From the NCBI RefSeq assembly GCF_020497125.1, contig NC_059077.1:32997340-33061339 (forward strand): a DNA stretch of 64,000 bases, read 5' to 3'. The notes under the pieces are model-generated. The model saw nothing but the letters and a program-made list of their open reading frames with translations, was not told where the DNA came from and did not search any database. Made by a program: the position numbers and the translations under genes. Below, piece after piece: positions 1 to 11,145 of the stretch (position 1 is the stretch's first letter; each line of letters starts with the position of its first letter). The stretch comes from Mauremys mutica (Eukaryota; Chordata; Testudines; Geoemydidae).

Positions 1-399
1 CTCTATCGTAATTTCTTTCCTGATGAGTTGGGCCTCTCTCAAATTCTCTCTACCGAAAACCCCTATGTTTCTGAGTTGTTCCCTTCATTGTAAAGCATAT
101 TGGGTCATGCTTAAGGCGCCTATGTCTTGTTCCTCCCCACCTTTTCATAACAAGTCCAAGATTCCTCATGGTAGATGACCACAAAGCAACTCAAACGGGA
201 GAACCCTGTAGACATTTGCAATACCTCCTTATGGTAAACAGGAGTGATGGAAGTAGCTGGTCCTACTGCTTGCGGGTGTTGACAAAGCATTTCATCATTC
301 CCTTCAGCATTTCATTAAATTGCTCTACTAGGCAATCAGTCTGTGGGTGGTACACCAAGGTTTTCAGGGATGTGACCGTCAGAAGGGAACATAATTCAC

Positions 400-891
400 T
401 CGTCAGCTGGGAGGAGAAGTTAGTCCCTTATCTGTTAATATTTTTTGGGCAATCTCACACGTGAGAAGAGCTCCAAGAGTTCTGGAGCTATTGCTGTAGC
501 TTTCATGGAGTGCAGAGGAACAGCCTCTGCAACCAAGTGTCCATAGTCGATCACTAATATATACTGATGCCCCAACGCAGTTTTTTCTAGGGGCCTGATC
601 ATCTCCACTGATTCTCCCAAAGGGTGACTTGATCAAGGTCAGGGACCTTTGCTGCTGCCTCGCTGACATCCCAGGTAGGAGAAATAGTATTCTCACCTCA
701 GGATGCACCTCTAGCCAGTAGAACCAGGCCAATATCCAATACAATGTCTTCTCTCTCCCCAGGTGTACAACACATGGGATATCGTGTACAAGCTGCAACA
801 CCACCCAGCGGTACCTGCATGGCACCAGCAGCTGGACCCTCACCCACCCCAGCTTTCTGACCCCTTTCAATTCAATACAAGCACACCACAA
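400..891 (-). pseudogene. Integrase fragment of the gypsy element
   Basis: Minus-strand frames spell the HHCC-type zinc-binding region (HDIP, VHLGREKTL, ILAWFYW, VHPEVR) and then, after a frameshift, the catalytic core start (RPLEKTALGHQYILVIDYG, MKATAIAPELLELFSRV, LPKK). The second metal-binding Asp block (ILTDKG) is in another frame. The cysteine half of the zinc site is partly lost. At least two frameshifts and stops at lower coordinates make it inactive. Confidence 0.85.
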
Positions 892-1907
892 AGGCTAAGT
901 TAGGGTGGGTCCTCTGTCCTTGCCCAAAATTCCTGTTGTGTAGGAAGGCTTCCAGGTCCCAGCTGCTTACCTCTTCTTCCCCTGTGGGTGTCAACAGCTG
1001 TGTTGCTCTGGATGTTCCTTCTTCAGGGTCAGTGGCTTCCCCAAGGCTCACCAAGCTCTGGGGAACTGGTTGTACCTATGGCCTGGATTCTCACTCACTA
1101 TCCAGGCTTGTACATTAATGACTTGCCAGAAGGATCAGTCCCAGCCTCAGCCTAGGATTATGGGGTAGGCCAATTTTTCAGGTAGGTCTGCTGTTCACTG
1201 CAGTATGGGCTCCCATTGTCAGATGTAGTCACTGGCTGAGGTATGTTTTGACATCACCATGTATACACTGCAGGCAGATTGTATGGTTGGGTGTGTCATC
1301 ACTTCCCACCATGGAGGCCAGAACCACTGTCTGGCTGTAACCAGAGTCCAAGTGTTCTTGAACCATCTTCCCTTGGACCATCACCAGTACCATCAACTTA
1401 TGAGGAGACTTTTTCCGTGCCCAGGTTTCTAACGTCCAGCCCTGGGCACATTCACATTCTATAAAGAGGGCACTTCCTGACCACAAGAATAGCACACTAA
1501 TGGGCTGGTGCTACCAGCACCTTTCCTAGGTGAGTGCGGGCCCTGTCGTGGGGTGGTGGCGGCGGCTGCACCCTGCTCCCATTGTTTGAGGTGCCTAGCC
1601 TGGACTACCCATGCTCCAAGGGGTAGTCTGATCATCTGGGAGGATGCTTTCAGGGCTGAGCCCCTCAGAGAGATTGTTGCTAATTCTGGCTCACTGCCCC
1701 TTCCCCCGGGTCTCTTGCTGTTCCATTTCCCACCCTGTTGAGGCCTGGGGTAATTCTACCTCTTGTAATCCTTTGGCTTGTTCAGAGTCCTCCATTAGCC
1801 TTACCGTTTCTGATAATATCCCCAGGTAGTGCCGCAGTGCCCACTCCTTGCCTATCATGGTTAATATCTTTATGAATTGTTCTTGTCTCTGTCACCTGGG
1901 CCCCTAA

Positions 1908-2141
1908 TTACTCCTCTGGATGGAGCCACTTCCCACAGTGCTCTCCCAACTGTTTCACTGCTATCTGGGGTATGGCCCCCTTGGGGTAGCTCACTGCTCT
2001 GAACAGTTGATGGTGTGTCTCCTCAGAAATATCCAAGTAGTCCAAAGTGGTGGATTTTACTTGTTTGTAGTCTTCTGCCCTCTCCAAAACTAAATTACCC
2101 GGACCAGACCCATTATGTATGAGGCCAGGATCAAAGCACAT
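1908..2141 (-). pseudogene. SCAN-like gag domain fragment of the gypsy element
   Basis: This open frame keeps the most readable gag section: LVLERAEDYKQVKSTTLDYL followed by DISEETHHQLFR and a KQLGEHCGKWLHP end. The pattern (YxxVKxxxLxxLDISxExxRQxFR ... LxxxCxxWLxPE) is that of the SCAN-like domain in gag of Gmr1-like elements, the accepted source of vertebrate SCAN domains. Upstream and downstream frames are broken by stops, so it is a fossil and not a host SCAN gene. No zinc-finger exon adjoins it. Confidence 0.75.
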
Positions 2142-2540
2142 TGTTCAGGGGCCACTGCGCTGCTAGTGCCACCCTCTCAAATGTAACTAGGAAGGTTTTT
2201 GGGTCATTGGCCAGCCCCAGCTAAGTTAGCTTTATGGTACTGTTGGGGGAACCCCCCTCAGTGGATACATGACCTGCTGGAACTCTCTGGAGGTGTAGGG
2301 GTGGCACATTTGCTGCATCATCTCCTGCTGCTGGGCGATCAGTTCCCTCAACAGTAGTTGTGTGATCTAAACTTGCTGCTAGGTGGTTCACTGCTGCAGC
2401 AGTTATTGTTGGAACTGCTATTGCTGAGCAGCTTATGGTTGCTGCATCTCTGTAACCACTTACACCATTGTTCGTTTCATCTTGCATGGAGCAGCTGACC
2501 TCTAGCCTCTCTAGCAAATGAAGCAGTCACAGGGGGCTGA

Positions 2541-5500
2541 ACAGCCTGTAAAACTTTTGGAGGTGGGAGAGCATAGAGATCTCCTTCCCTACAACTCCTG
2601 TCAGAGGATGCAGAGCAGCAGAGGTTCTTTCATCTCTATGTACCCCTCTTTGCTTCTGAGGACCCTCAAGTCTCCTGCTGGCTGCATTCTCCACCAATAG
2701 CCATTGGTGCAGACCTTAAGAGGACAGCCCCACTTCTATGAGCATTAGGAGGGTAACAGGAAAGATCTCCATTCCTATGCATTTCCTGGGCTCTGCAGGA
2801 AGGAAGCTGTTATAGTGAGAGTCCACAAAGGGTTTGCAAAAAAGTGAGACTCCTTCTTGCAGACCTTAAGGTGTCTGTAGCATAGAGACCTTGCCACAGG
2901 AGGGTAGGTAGGAGTGTATTTAGCCAGAGACCTTGATCTATAGAACATCATCATCATCGGTTCCCCCTATAATTTCACCAATAATACACTCACAACAGAA
3001 GTACAAAAAACAGAGGCACTAGAATTAGTGTTTCATTACACCATGTTGTAAAAACACAGGGCAGAGTTAAGATTGACTGATTTGAGTAAGTCAGTACCCT
3101 ATTTGAGAAGTGCAATGTGACAGTTAACTCTGGATCTCTTGGTTTTCTGTCTGAAAAAACCAAACTTCATTCCTGAAATGCTCCATGCTCACAATACTGT
3201 TGGGTGTCTGCAGTGTTAGCTCCACCTTTATGCATTGCAACACTTCAGTATTAGTTTGCCTCAGCTTTTGTCCTTGTCTGTGAAGCAACCGCTTAAAAAA
3301 AAAAAAAGTAGTAAGTATATCAGCCTATCATGTCAGAGCAGTAGTAAGTCATCGTGACCACACAGGCAAGAGAGACTCCAGATGATAGATTCTGTGTCAA
3401 CTAACATGCTGGAACATATTTCAGTATCTCCCTCATCTTTATAAGGATGTGAATCATACCACACAAACCACTTCTGTTACTAAGCTAGTGACTGGACTCA
3501 TTCAAAAAAGCCCCACCAATAGAAGGTGAAATAGCTTCATGGTGGAAGTCCAACTAAAAATGCCTGAAATTTTTTTCAGCTGTCTGTGCAAAGCAGAAAT
3601 TGCTTCTCAACAATACAATGGACATGAGCTACTTAGTTAATTACAAATTCAATGTTTGGCCATTTTCTAACAGCAGAAAACAAACACCACATTTTCTTTC
3701 TGGCTGAAGGAGAAACTCTTCTATTGTGTCCATCAGGTCACAAAGCCCTGAAATAAAGGGAGGAGAGCACTGCAGGCATTCCTTTCTTCATAACACCACA
3801 GGTCACTTCACAAGATCCCCATTACTGCTGGTAACCATAATTCCAAAAGACCTGCAAATAAACTTCTCTTTTAGTCAAGTCAGGACAGCGACTGAGCAGT
3901 AACTGTTTGACTAATCTGTATCAGATACATGAAGACAGCAGTGGTTTAACCAACATAAGGAATCTAAATGTACCTATGTTAATGACTACCATTTGGGGGA
4001 CAAATGTCAACCTAGCCTCCTGACATAGTTGGTTCCCTCTCCAAGGTAAATATTTACATTTTCATCTGTGCTCCAGAACCAGGCCACAAGCCTTCGCAGT
4101 ACCCAGTGCTGGGAGTCAACATGATGCAGATAGCACAAAACAAAGAAATGTCGGTTTATTCGTCAAGGACAGCTAGGTCCTCAAATACTGTGCAGACATA
4201 GGGCCACATTCTGGGGATCATTTCCTTATCTAGCTAGCAAAACTCAGGGGTGGGGCAGCAGAACTGTAAGCCACTTTGGGTATGTCATCGCTAGAATAAA
4301 CCATGGCTCTTACTTGGGGGTACCTCTAGTCTCCCTCCTATTCACACACAAAACCGTCTCACCAATTTTAATGGGGCTTTCAACCTTGGCTAGCTGGTAT
4401 GGCTGGGGGTATGGGTTAGAGCATGGATTCTGCTTTCATGCCGGTTGGAACCCACCCCCTTTTGCAGCAAGGACACAGGCTTAAAAAAAAAAATCACTCA
4501 AGTGTTGATAGTCATCCAGTATCTTCCCATCATTGCCCCTGTATACCCAAAAGGACAGTTCTCTCGCAAGTCACTGGGAGAAAAATCAGAGCACCTCAGC
4601 TTACTGCAGCACAAAGAACCATAGGATATGCCCCAGGAGTCCTAGTGACACACACGGGCAAGTACAGCTCCCATAAGGAGGCAATAACTTGAATATGGCT
4701 TTGCAGTGTGGCAGCACACACCTGGGGTAGGATAAGATGGGTGCTGATCATCCCGGGTAACTCTGTAGTGAAGATACACCCTTTTATAGCTCTTTGATCC
4801 TCAAACCACAGGCTGGTCCAGAGAATAAAGTTACAACAGATTCAGAGCTGCTCTAATTTCTGCCCATTACAACAGTCCCGAAAGGGTCATTGGGGCAGCT
4901 AGAGCACAGCAGAACTCTTACAACACTCCTGTGTCAGGACTGGGGAGAAAGACATACCGCCCTACACCACTGCAGGGGTTCCCTCTTCAGCACAACTGAT
5001 TATACTGGATTTTTAAGAGCAGGCATATTAGGGGCCAGAGGCTAGCCCATAATCTTTAAGAATCTGCATTGATTTTCAGATCCAATCCTCTTAAAGATAA
5101 CCAAACCATTATGGCTGAATTTGGGTTCATAAAAACGAATGGTTCATTGCACCAGGTTTCACACCGGAAAGAGAAAGTGCTGGTTCAGTAGAACAGATAT
5201 TGGTGGTAGAAAGAAGAGAACGGAGGCTCTCTTTTCCACCCCTCCTCTCATGCAGGAGCAAAGCCAGTTTTGCTGGAGAAGAATGCAGGCCCATTCTCCC
5301 TGCTGGCTAGAGAGAAACAGCCTGGGAAAATAGCTATTGTGGTCCTGCTTACATCATCAGGTCACATGGTTCACATGGACTCTGCCTCTGTTCCAACTTC
5401 CTAAAGAGTCCACATCATGCTCTGCTGCTGGCAAAGAAGTTCCAGTATGAGATAATAGCTCAATTCAAGGACTAGTACCGCTGCTAGAGCCAAACTTATG

Positions 5501-5738
5501 CACACAGCTCCACCAATGAAACTCGGGCACTTATTCTGGCACACAACCAATTAAGCAAAGTCAGCAGTAACTGCTTTAGCAATGTGGACAAATGTCCACC
5601 AAAAAAAAAAAAAAAAAAAGACCAAACTAATCTAACCCTAGAACTAGAATTGATGCCTGGAGTGCAGCGTGTTCGGTCAAGTAGCCTCACTGGCTGACAG
5701 ATATGTTGAATAGAAACTTCAGTTTTAACCGCGGTGTT
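2541..5738. other. PLPP1 intron 4, no gene recognised
   Basis: No coding region, RNA gene or familiar repeat is evident. The part next to 2540 may be 5' untranslated sequence of the gypsy element, but I saw no LTR end. Short A runs occur near 3295-3307 and 4480-4490, and a poly-A run near 5601-5619. The 4070-5330 stretch has a mixed composition that could be an old repeat I do not recognise. Confidence 0.5.
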
Positions 5739-5746
5739 CTCTAGTC

Positions 5747-6184
5747 CAGGAGTCCCCAACCCCCGGTCCGCGGCCCGGTACCGGTCCGCGGCCTCTTACA
5801 AACCGGGCCGCGAACCGACCCAGTGGACCTCCCGCAGGCGTGCCTGCGGGAGGTCTACCCGAGCCGCGGGACGAACGCTCCCTCCGCAGTCATGCCTGCG
5901 GGAGGTCTGCTGCTCCCGGGGCTCCCGTGGATCTCCCGCAGGCATGACTGCGGACGGTTCGCTGGTCGCGCGGCTCAGCTGGACCACCCGCAGGCACGCC
6001 TGCGGGAGGTCCACCAGCTCCGGTTGAGCTGCCGCCGGCATGCCGGCGGGCGGTCCAGCTGAGCCGCGCGACCTGCGAACCGTCCGCAGTCATGCCTGCG
6101 GCAGCTCAACCGGAGCCAGTGGACCTCCCGCAGGCGTCCGCAGGCATGACCGGTCCCTGGTCCTGAAAAGGTTGGGGACCCCTG
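5747..6184 (+). mobile_element. CpG-rich hAT-type non-autonomous element with palindromic tandem units
   Basis: The ends are inverted: the left reads CAGGAGTCCCCAACC and the right ends GGTTGGGGACCCCTG. The flanks are 8-bp near-duplicates, CTCTAGTC at 5739-5746 and CTCAGGTC at 6185-6192 (6 of 8 match), as expected for an old hAT insertion. The interior is strongly GC- and CpG-rich and contains about seven palindromic units built on GCAGGCRTGCCTGC, spaced about 50 bp apart. Open frames here on both strands come from this repeated structure and are not genes. Confidence 0.85.
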
Positions 6185-6192
6185 CTCAGGTC

Positions 6193-7835
6193 TATTCCTT
6201 CATGGTTAGGAAATTGTATATTTATCAGATAAGAATATACACTCTAGTGCTGTTTAAATTCTGCCTAGTTTATCTTAGAGGATTATATGAACTATTTTAC
6301 TGAATGTTTATTGAGGGTTCTTCAAAGTCTTTGTTTCCACCAAGGAAACATTATCAAATAACACACTTGATCATCCTTAATGCATTAACATTGGATACAT
6401 GATAGTAAAATTTGTTTAACCAATTTTCTCCTTGATTAGAGATAACTGAAAATATATTCCCTGAACAACAGGTGGTCTGGAGCAATCTGCAGTAAAATGC
6501 ATTCTTCTCACAGGTTTGTTCTCATGTCAGATATATTAGAAGCTATAGGAGTTAAAGGAAAGATTTGCTGTACTTAATGGGTTTTAAAACTCCAGCAATC
6601 TTGGACACAAAACTAGTTTAAGTCTGACTTCTGCAGATATCTGCAGACCATGTTTGCGGATCGGATGCGGATACAAATTTTGTATCCATGCAGGGCTCTA
6701 CTTGTGTGATCTACTTTATAACAGGAAAGTGTAAAGAATCTATTTCGTTAGTGTATAAACCCCAAAGGGCTTTGGAGCAAGGTGTAGGCAGTCTTTACTC
6801 CAAGGAAACAGCAGTTTCCGCCTGAGCTATAAAGATATACAAGTTATCATGGTGCTTGAGAGACTCTGAAAAAGGTATTCCCTCTGATATGTGCCTACAT
6901 TTCAGTGACGTATCAGTTTGTTGCATACCACACTTGTGATTAGATGGCTGATGGCAGAGAACTGCTTTCCCATGATACTCAAGAGAAGAAATGAATCATC
7001 TGTATAGAACTTGATTTTTTTCTCGTGGAAAAATATTTTGAATAAATACAAATGCTAGAGAGCAAGAGGACAGCTGTGTATTCACAGGCATACAAGTCCA
7101 ACTCACATGTCAAAGTAAATATTTCTTTTCCTGAGCAAGTAAAACTCAGCACAGCTGCCCAATTCTGTCCGACTAACCAGAAGTTAAACTAAAGAGAACG
7201 GCCTCAAGCTCCCAAACACATGCTTTCAAACAAACCTATTCATTTTGAGTACGTTAGAGGCTAGGTAATCGCCTCCGGATATTTTTTAAAGCCCTTCGTA
7301 GGCACAAAATTTATATTTTTCAATAAAAAAAACTTTAGATCCCCCAGCAATTCCCACTCCCCTTTCTGAGCTCATAAAATTCCGTTTCTCGGCTCTTCAC
7401 CAATGCCTTTATCTTGCCTGACAACATGAGAGACTGGATTCCTTTTGGGACTCAGTAATACTCTTTAATTGTCCATAGGGAATACTTATACATTGTTCTC
7501 TTTCTCCAGTTTCTTGGAAACTTGTGCAATCCCTCTGCAGGCTCCTGCAGTTTGAGGGCAATGTGACAAGCTGTACTATCATTAGGCCCCCGCAATCAAA
7601 ACATTTTTTTCCTGTGGTCTTCAGGAAGTCAAAGGCTTTCTTACATTAAAGTAATAAGCACCACAATGGGAAAAATAGCAAACTACTTAGAAGATACAGT
7701 TTAGGAAATTAAACATTCTCTCCCACTGAATACAATACATAAAACAAACATGAAAAGCTGAGTTACAGCATATATTTGTGTACATTGTCCTCACAATACC
7801 ATATGATCATTCAACATGCAAGTTTAGAACATAAT
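6193..7835. other. Intronic sequence, no gene recognised
   Basis: AT-rich intron. A stretch at about 6635-6710 with repeated tgcggat/ggatac words and TACAAATTTTGTATCC resembles a fragment of a turtle DNA transposon, but I cannot place it. Nothing else is recognised. Confidence 0.5.
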
Positions 7836-7839
7836 CAGA

Positions 7840-8478
7840 AACGTAGGGCTGGAAGGGACCTCGAGAGGATATCAAGTCCAGTCCCCTGTGCTGAGGCAGG
7901 ATCAAGTAAACCTAGACCATCCCTGATAGAAGTTTATCCAACCTGTTCTTAAAAACCTCCAATGACTGATTCCACAACCTCCTTTGGAAGCCTGTTCCAG
8001 AGCTTAAACTACCCTTAGTTAGAAAGTTTTTCCTAATATTTAACCTAATGCCACTTGCTGAAGATTAAGTCCATTACTTCTTGTCGTACTTCAGTGGACA
8101 CGGAGAACAACTGATTAACATCCTCTTTATATCAAGTCCCCACCTTCAGTCATCTTCTCAAGACTGAACATGCCCATTTTTTTTAGGCTTTCCTTCATTG
8201 GTCAGGTTTTCTAAACTTATCATTTTTGTTGCTCTTCTGGATTCTCTCCAGTTTGTCCACATCTTTCCTAGAGCGTAGCCCTCAGAACTGGACACAATAC
8301 TCTAGGTAAGGCCTCACAAGTGCCAATTAGAGTGGCACAATTACATATAACACTCCTATTAATACCTCCCAGAATGATATTAGCCCTTTTTTGCAACTGC
8401 ATCACTTTGCTGACTCATTCAATTTCTGATCCACTGTAACTTTCAGATCCTTTCCAGCAGGTAGTGTTCTATGTATCG
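7840..8478 (-). mobile_element. CR1 LINE, 3' part
   Basis: The plus strand reads as the reverse complement of a turtle CR1 3' end: GGGCTGGAAGGGACCTCGAG near 7846, then 'aaaaacctccaatgactga', 'aagtttttcctaatattta', 'ttgttgctcttctggattct' and 'ctggacacaatactctaggt'. The element therefore lies on the minus strand with its 3' end near 7840. It is diverged, with small deletions, and contains no open reverse transcriptase. Confidence 0.9.
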
Positions 8479-8728
8479 GGAATCGATTTATCACATCTCA
8501 TCTAGACGCAATAAATGGATCTGCAAATCGACGCCCATACTCCACCTTGGCAGGAGGAGTAAGCGGAGTCAACAGGAGAGCCGCGGCAGTCGACTCACCG
8601 CCGTGAGGACGGCCAGGTAAGTCGAACTAAGATACTTCGACTTCAGCTACGCGAACAGTGTAGCTGAAGTTGCAGTATCTTAGTTCGAACCCTCCCCCAC
8701 TAGTGCAGCCCAAGCCTTAGGAGTTCTA
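8479..8728. mobile_element. MITE with an internal long hairpin, within or beside CR1
   Basis: The stretch has repeated tcgac/gtcga words and a strong inverted repeat: GTCGAACTAAGATACTTCGA at about 8623 pairs with the segment ending near 8688 (gtatcttagttcgaac), with tcagctac/gtagctga as the inner stem. It resembles a common turtle MITE whose ends carry 'gtctagac' or 'gtgtagac' words, here decayed. No TSD could be defined with confidence. Confidence 0.65.
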
Positions 8729-9424
8729 AAATTTTCCACTCTTAAATCCTCTTGATTCTGAAAAGGCTACATAATGCATTAACCTGGGACTTCAAAAATA
8801 CCATGGTTTCCAGGGAGACTTGTGGCATTTCTAAGGTCTCCAGGATTCAAAAGGAGTGTTATTCTTTGAAGCACTGTCTACAAAAAGCTCCAAAATAGTT
8901 GCAATGCCAACATGGAGTTACTTCTGTCAGTACATTGATCAGGTTTTGAATATCTGCTCACTCATGCTCTGTAGGCTCTGCTGGACTCCTTAGGGTTTGG
9001 TTCCCCTCAGTGGGACTCAGACACCCTGTTAGGCTCTTGTGTTTGGCTCCTCCTTGCTGGTGATGGGGGGAGGGAGAAAGTACAGATACTCTCCCAAGCC
9101 CAGCTCATGCTCATGTTGTACCAAAATGAGCATTCAGAGAACATCTTCGATCCATACAACATTGCAGTGTTGCCAACTCTTGCAATGTTATTGTCAGAAT
9201 TGCAATATTTGTATTTAGAGTCCCAACTAATGGAGTCATGTGAATATAGGAGGATCTCAGTTTTCAATGTAAAAAGAATCCATGTTTCTAGCTCTCATGG
9301 TTGTGGGGAAAGTTTGAAAATGTCAAGCACAAGTGCACTTTAAAGGCTCAGAGTGCAGAAGATTAAAATATTGGTTTAAATTCATGATTTTTAAGCAAAT
9401 CTGATGATTTTTGGGATCTGACTT
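8729..9424. other. Intronic sequence, no gene recognised
   Basis: No coding region or familiar repeat is evident. Short open frames on both strands near 9007-9343 overlap each other and show no known domain. Confidence 0.5.
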
Positions 9425-9700
9425 CTGCATTTTTGAGGAGTCTACACTAGAGGGCTATGGCAGCACAGCCCCCTAGCATAAACTGAGCCTACACCAGCAG
9501 AAGCAGTGGTGTCAGCATAAGAACACCATCTCCCAAACAACATTAGCTACAAATAGACAGAAACCCTCTTCCATCGACATAGGTGCATCTACACTGGGTT
9601 TGTGTGTCAGCATAGCTATGTCAGTCAAGAAGTGGTTTTTTTGTACCCCGACCAACACAGGTATGCTGATACAACACGTGTAAACCAAACCTATATGCTG
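9425..9700. mobile_element. Harbinger-type MITE, decayed
   Basis: It starts with GGAGTCTACACTAGAGGGC and contains 'tcagcataagaacacc', 'catcgacataggtgcatcta' and 'agcatagctatgtcag', ending near 'acacgtgtaaaccaaaccta'. This is the pattern of short turtle DNA elements with tctacact termini. The ends are too decayed for a firm duplication call. Confidence 0.55.
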
Positions 9701-9869
9701 GGTGTTGATAATACTGCAATTGATAATGCCTCCTCTTTCTTCTGTGTTTTGAGGAGTAGAAAAATAAGCATCACTGGCATCTTAAATAATTGCCCCACTT
9801 ATTTAAGTGATGTTTCACATTTCAGAGTTTGTTTCCATACTTTCTGCAAACACCACTGCTTCAGCTACA

Positions 9870-11145
9870 CTCCAGGTTTGTCTACATTGGTGGGCAGCGG
9901 GCGTTAATCCACAGCTTTTTACTACACATCAGGTAGCACGCATTAAGCAAGCCACAGTAAGCGTGCACATGGGATGGTATCCAGTCTGTCAATACACATC
10001 ACTGTGTCCAGATGGCAGCAGTTTACTGCAAACTGAGGGCATGGTAATTCTTGGAGAGTATCCCATACTCCTTTGCTGCTGAGTTGTGGGCATGCTGGGA
10101 TTTTTCTCACTGTGAATTGTGGGATGCATAGCAGAAGCCAGTGTTAATTAAAAAAAAAAATCCCGATTCATCTGTCTCCATCTCATACTTCCTTTATGGG
10201 TGGGCCAGCATCATATTTGAATTGCTATTATACAGCATGGACCAACAATGCTCCATGCCGCTTTTCTGCTAACCTTGAATATGCAGAGGCTGCTTGGGCT
10301 GTATATCAGCACTCAAAGCCTAATGAATTAGTCTTGGAACTTCACCTGCTTCAACATGGAGCAGAGGACACGGCTGCAGCAGCTCTTTCAGCAGCAGGAG
10401 GGTATTCGGCCACGGTGGAACTGGGACACAGATGAGGAAGACACCAAGTAACTAATCAGTCATTGCCAGGTGGATGTGGAAAGGTCCAGGATGCTAGGAT
10501 CTTTTGAAATTCAGCTCTATTTAAATTAACGGAGAAAGGGCTGGTTGTCCCTGGGAACACTATGCACATCAACACCATGGACATCCTGGTCGATGTCCTT
10601 GCTTACCTGCTGTTTCTCTGGTTAATGAAGCCATTCACAGGCTGCTTGAATAGAGGAAAGGAAATTTAAACTACTGCAGAATGACAGTGGAATGTACATT
10701 TGGCCATCAGAGAGGGAGATAGTGCTGTTTGTGGAATAGGCTGAAAGCAGCAGGAAAAAAAGACACCCCAAAGATTATAGCAGCATGATGTATTTGGCAC
10801 AGTATTTGTGGCAGAAAGCCTTAGAGATGGACAGAAGGCTGAAGTGCAGAGACTCTCGCAGCAGTTTGAGCAGCCAGCAAGGCGTCCAATATAAAATGCA
10901 AAATAGCCAAGGCAATATTGCCAGGGATGCCTATTGCTCTTCTTTTGAGTCTCAAGGCTGAATTTGTGCAATTGTACATCCAGCTGTTACCAGAGGGAGG
11001 AAGGAGCAGTTCAGTGCCGTTTGTGGGCAGTGAAAGTGCAACGTTGCAGCAATTCCTATTGTACCTTCTGCGTTGACATGAAGGAGAACAATAAAAGTTT
11101 GTCTACATGTGTTAAGACATTATGAATTACTGCAAACTTAATTTT
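9870..11145 (+). mobile_element. Fossil PIF/Harbinger-type transposon with broken transposase
   Basis: A GGTTTGTCTACATTGG-like left end near 9873 is followed by about 1.2 kb with a decayed transposase reading frame on the plus strand. Recognisable pieces are DILVDVLAYLLFLWLMKPFT then GCLNRGKE (about 10577-10660), equivalent to the VADAAYPL..WLMRPYTGHLN block of turtle Harbinger transposases. After a frameshift, MTVECTFGHQRGR-stop-CCLW (about 10681-10730) matches the VECAFGRLKGRWRCL block with the last catalytic acid. Stops and frameshifts abound. The right end is unclear. A gag-like or host origin is unlikely because both blocks occur in the expected order and spacing. Confidence 0.65.
10577..10870 (+). 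pseudogene. Harbinger-like transposase C-terminal remnant
   Basis: Two adjacent frames carry the transposase blocks: LWLMKPFTGCLNRGKE and, shifted, MTVECTFGHQRGR followed by a stop, then CCLWNRLKAAGKK. In the family the second block supplies the final acidic residue of the DDE triad (E in VECxFG), which is still present here. The leading catalytic block is too degraded to recognise. The sequence cannot encode a working enzyme. Confidence 0.6.

Larger units (their letters stand above)
1..2540 (-). mobile_element. Decayed Gmr1-like Ty3/gypsy retrotransposon, gag-protease-integrase part
   Basis: Reading the minus strand from high to low coordinates gives a retroelement broken by stops and frameshifts. 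At about 2540-2280 there is a Gln/Leu-rich gag N-terminus. At 2141-1908 there is a SCAN-like gag domain (YKQVKSTTLDYLDISEETHH, then a VKQLGEHCGKWLHPEE end). A zinc-knuckle remnant (CYSCGQ) lies near 1500. Protease with HLDSGYSQTVV lies at about 1360-1330. The integrase N-terminal region runs about 960-640 (HDIP..VHLGREKTL..ILAWFYW). The integrase core runs about 640-240, with Asp in LVIDYG near 547, then ILTDKG after a frameshift, then YHPQTD..VEQFN. No reverse transcriptase sits between protease and integrase, which is the Gmr1-like order. RT/RNase H and the 3' LTR would lie below position 1. I saw no LTR on the upstream side. Confidence 0.85.

Noticed and set aside
1908..2141. Possible host SCAN-domain gene
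   Set aside because: It lies in a gypsy element with protease and integrase downstream in order, and frames around it are broken.
5734..6303. Cluster of Arg/Gly/Pro-rich frames on both strands
   Set aside because: Produced by the palindromic CpG-rich units of a hAT MITE.
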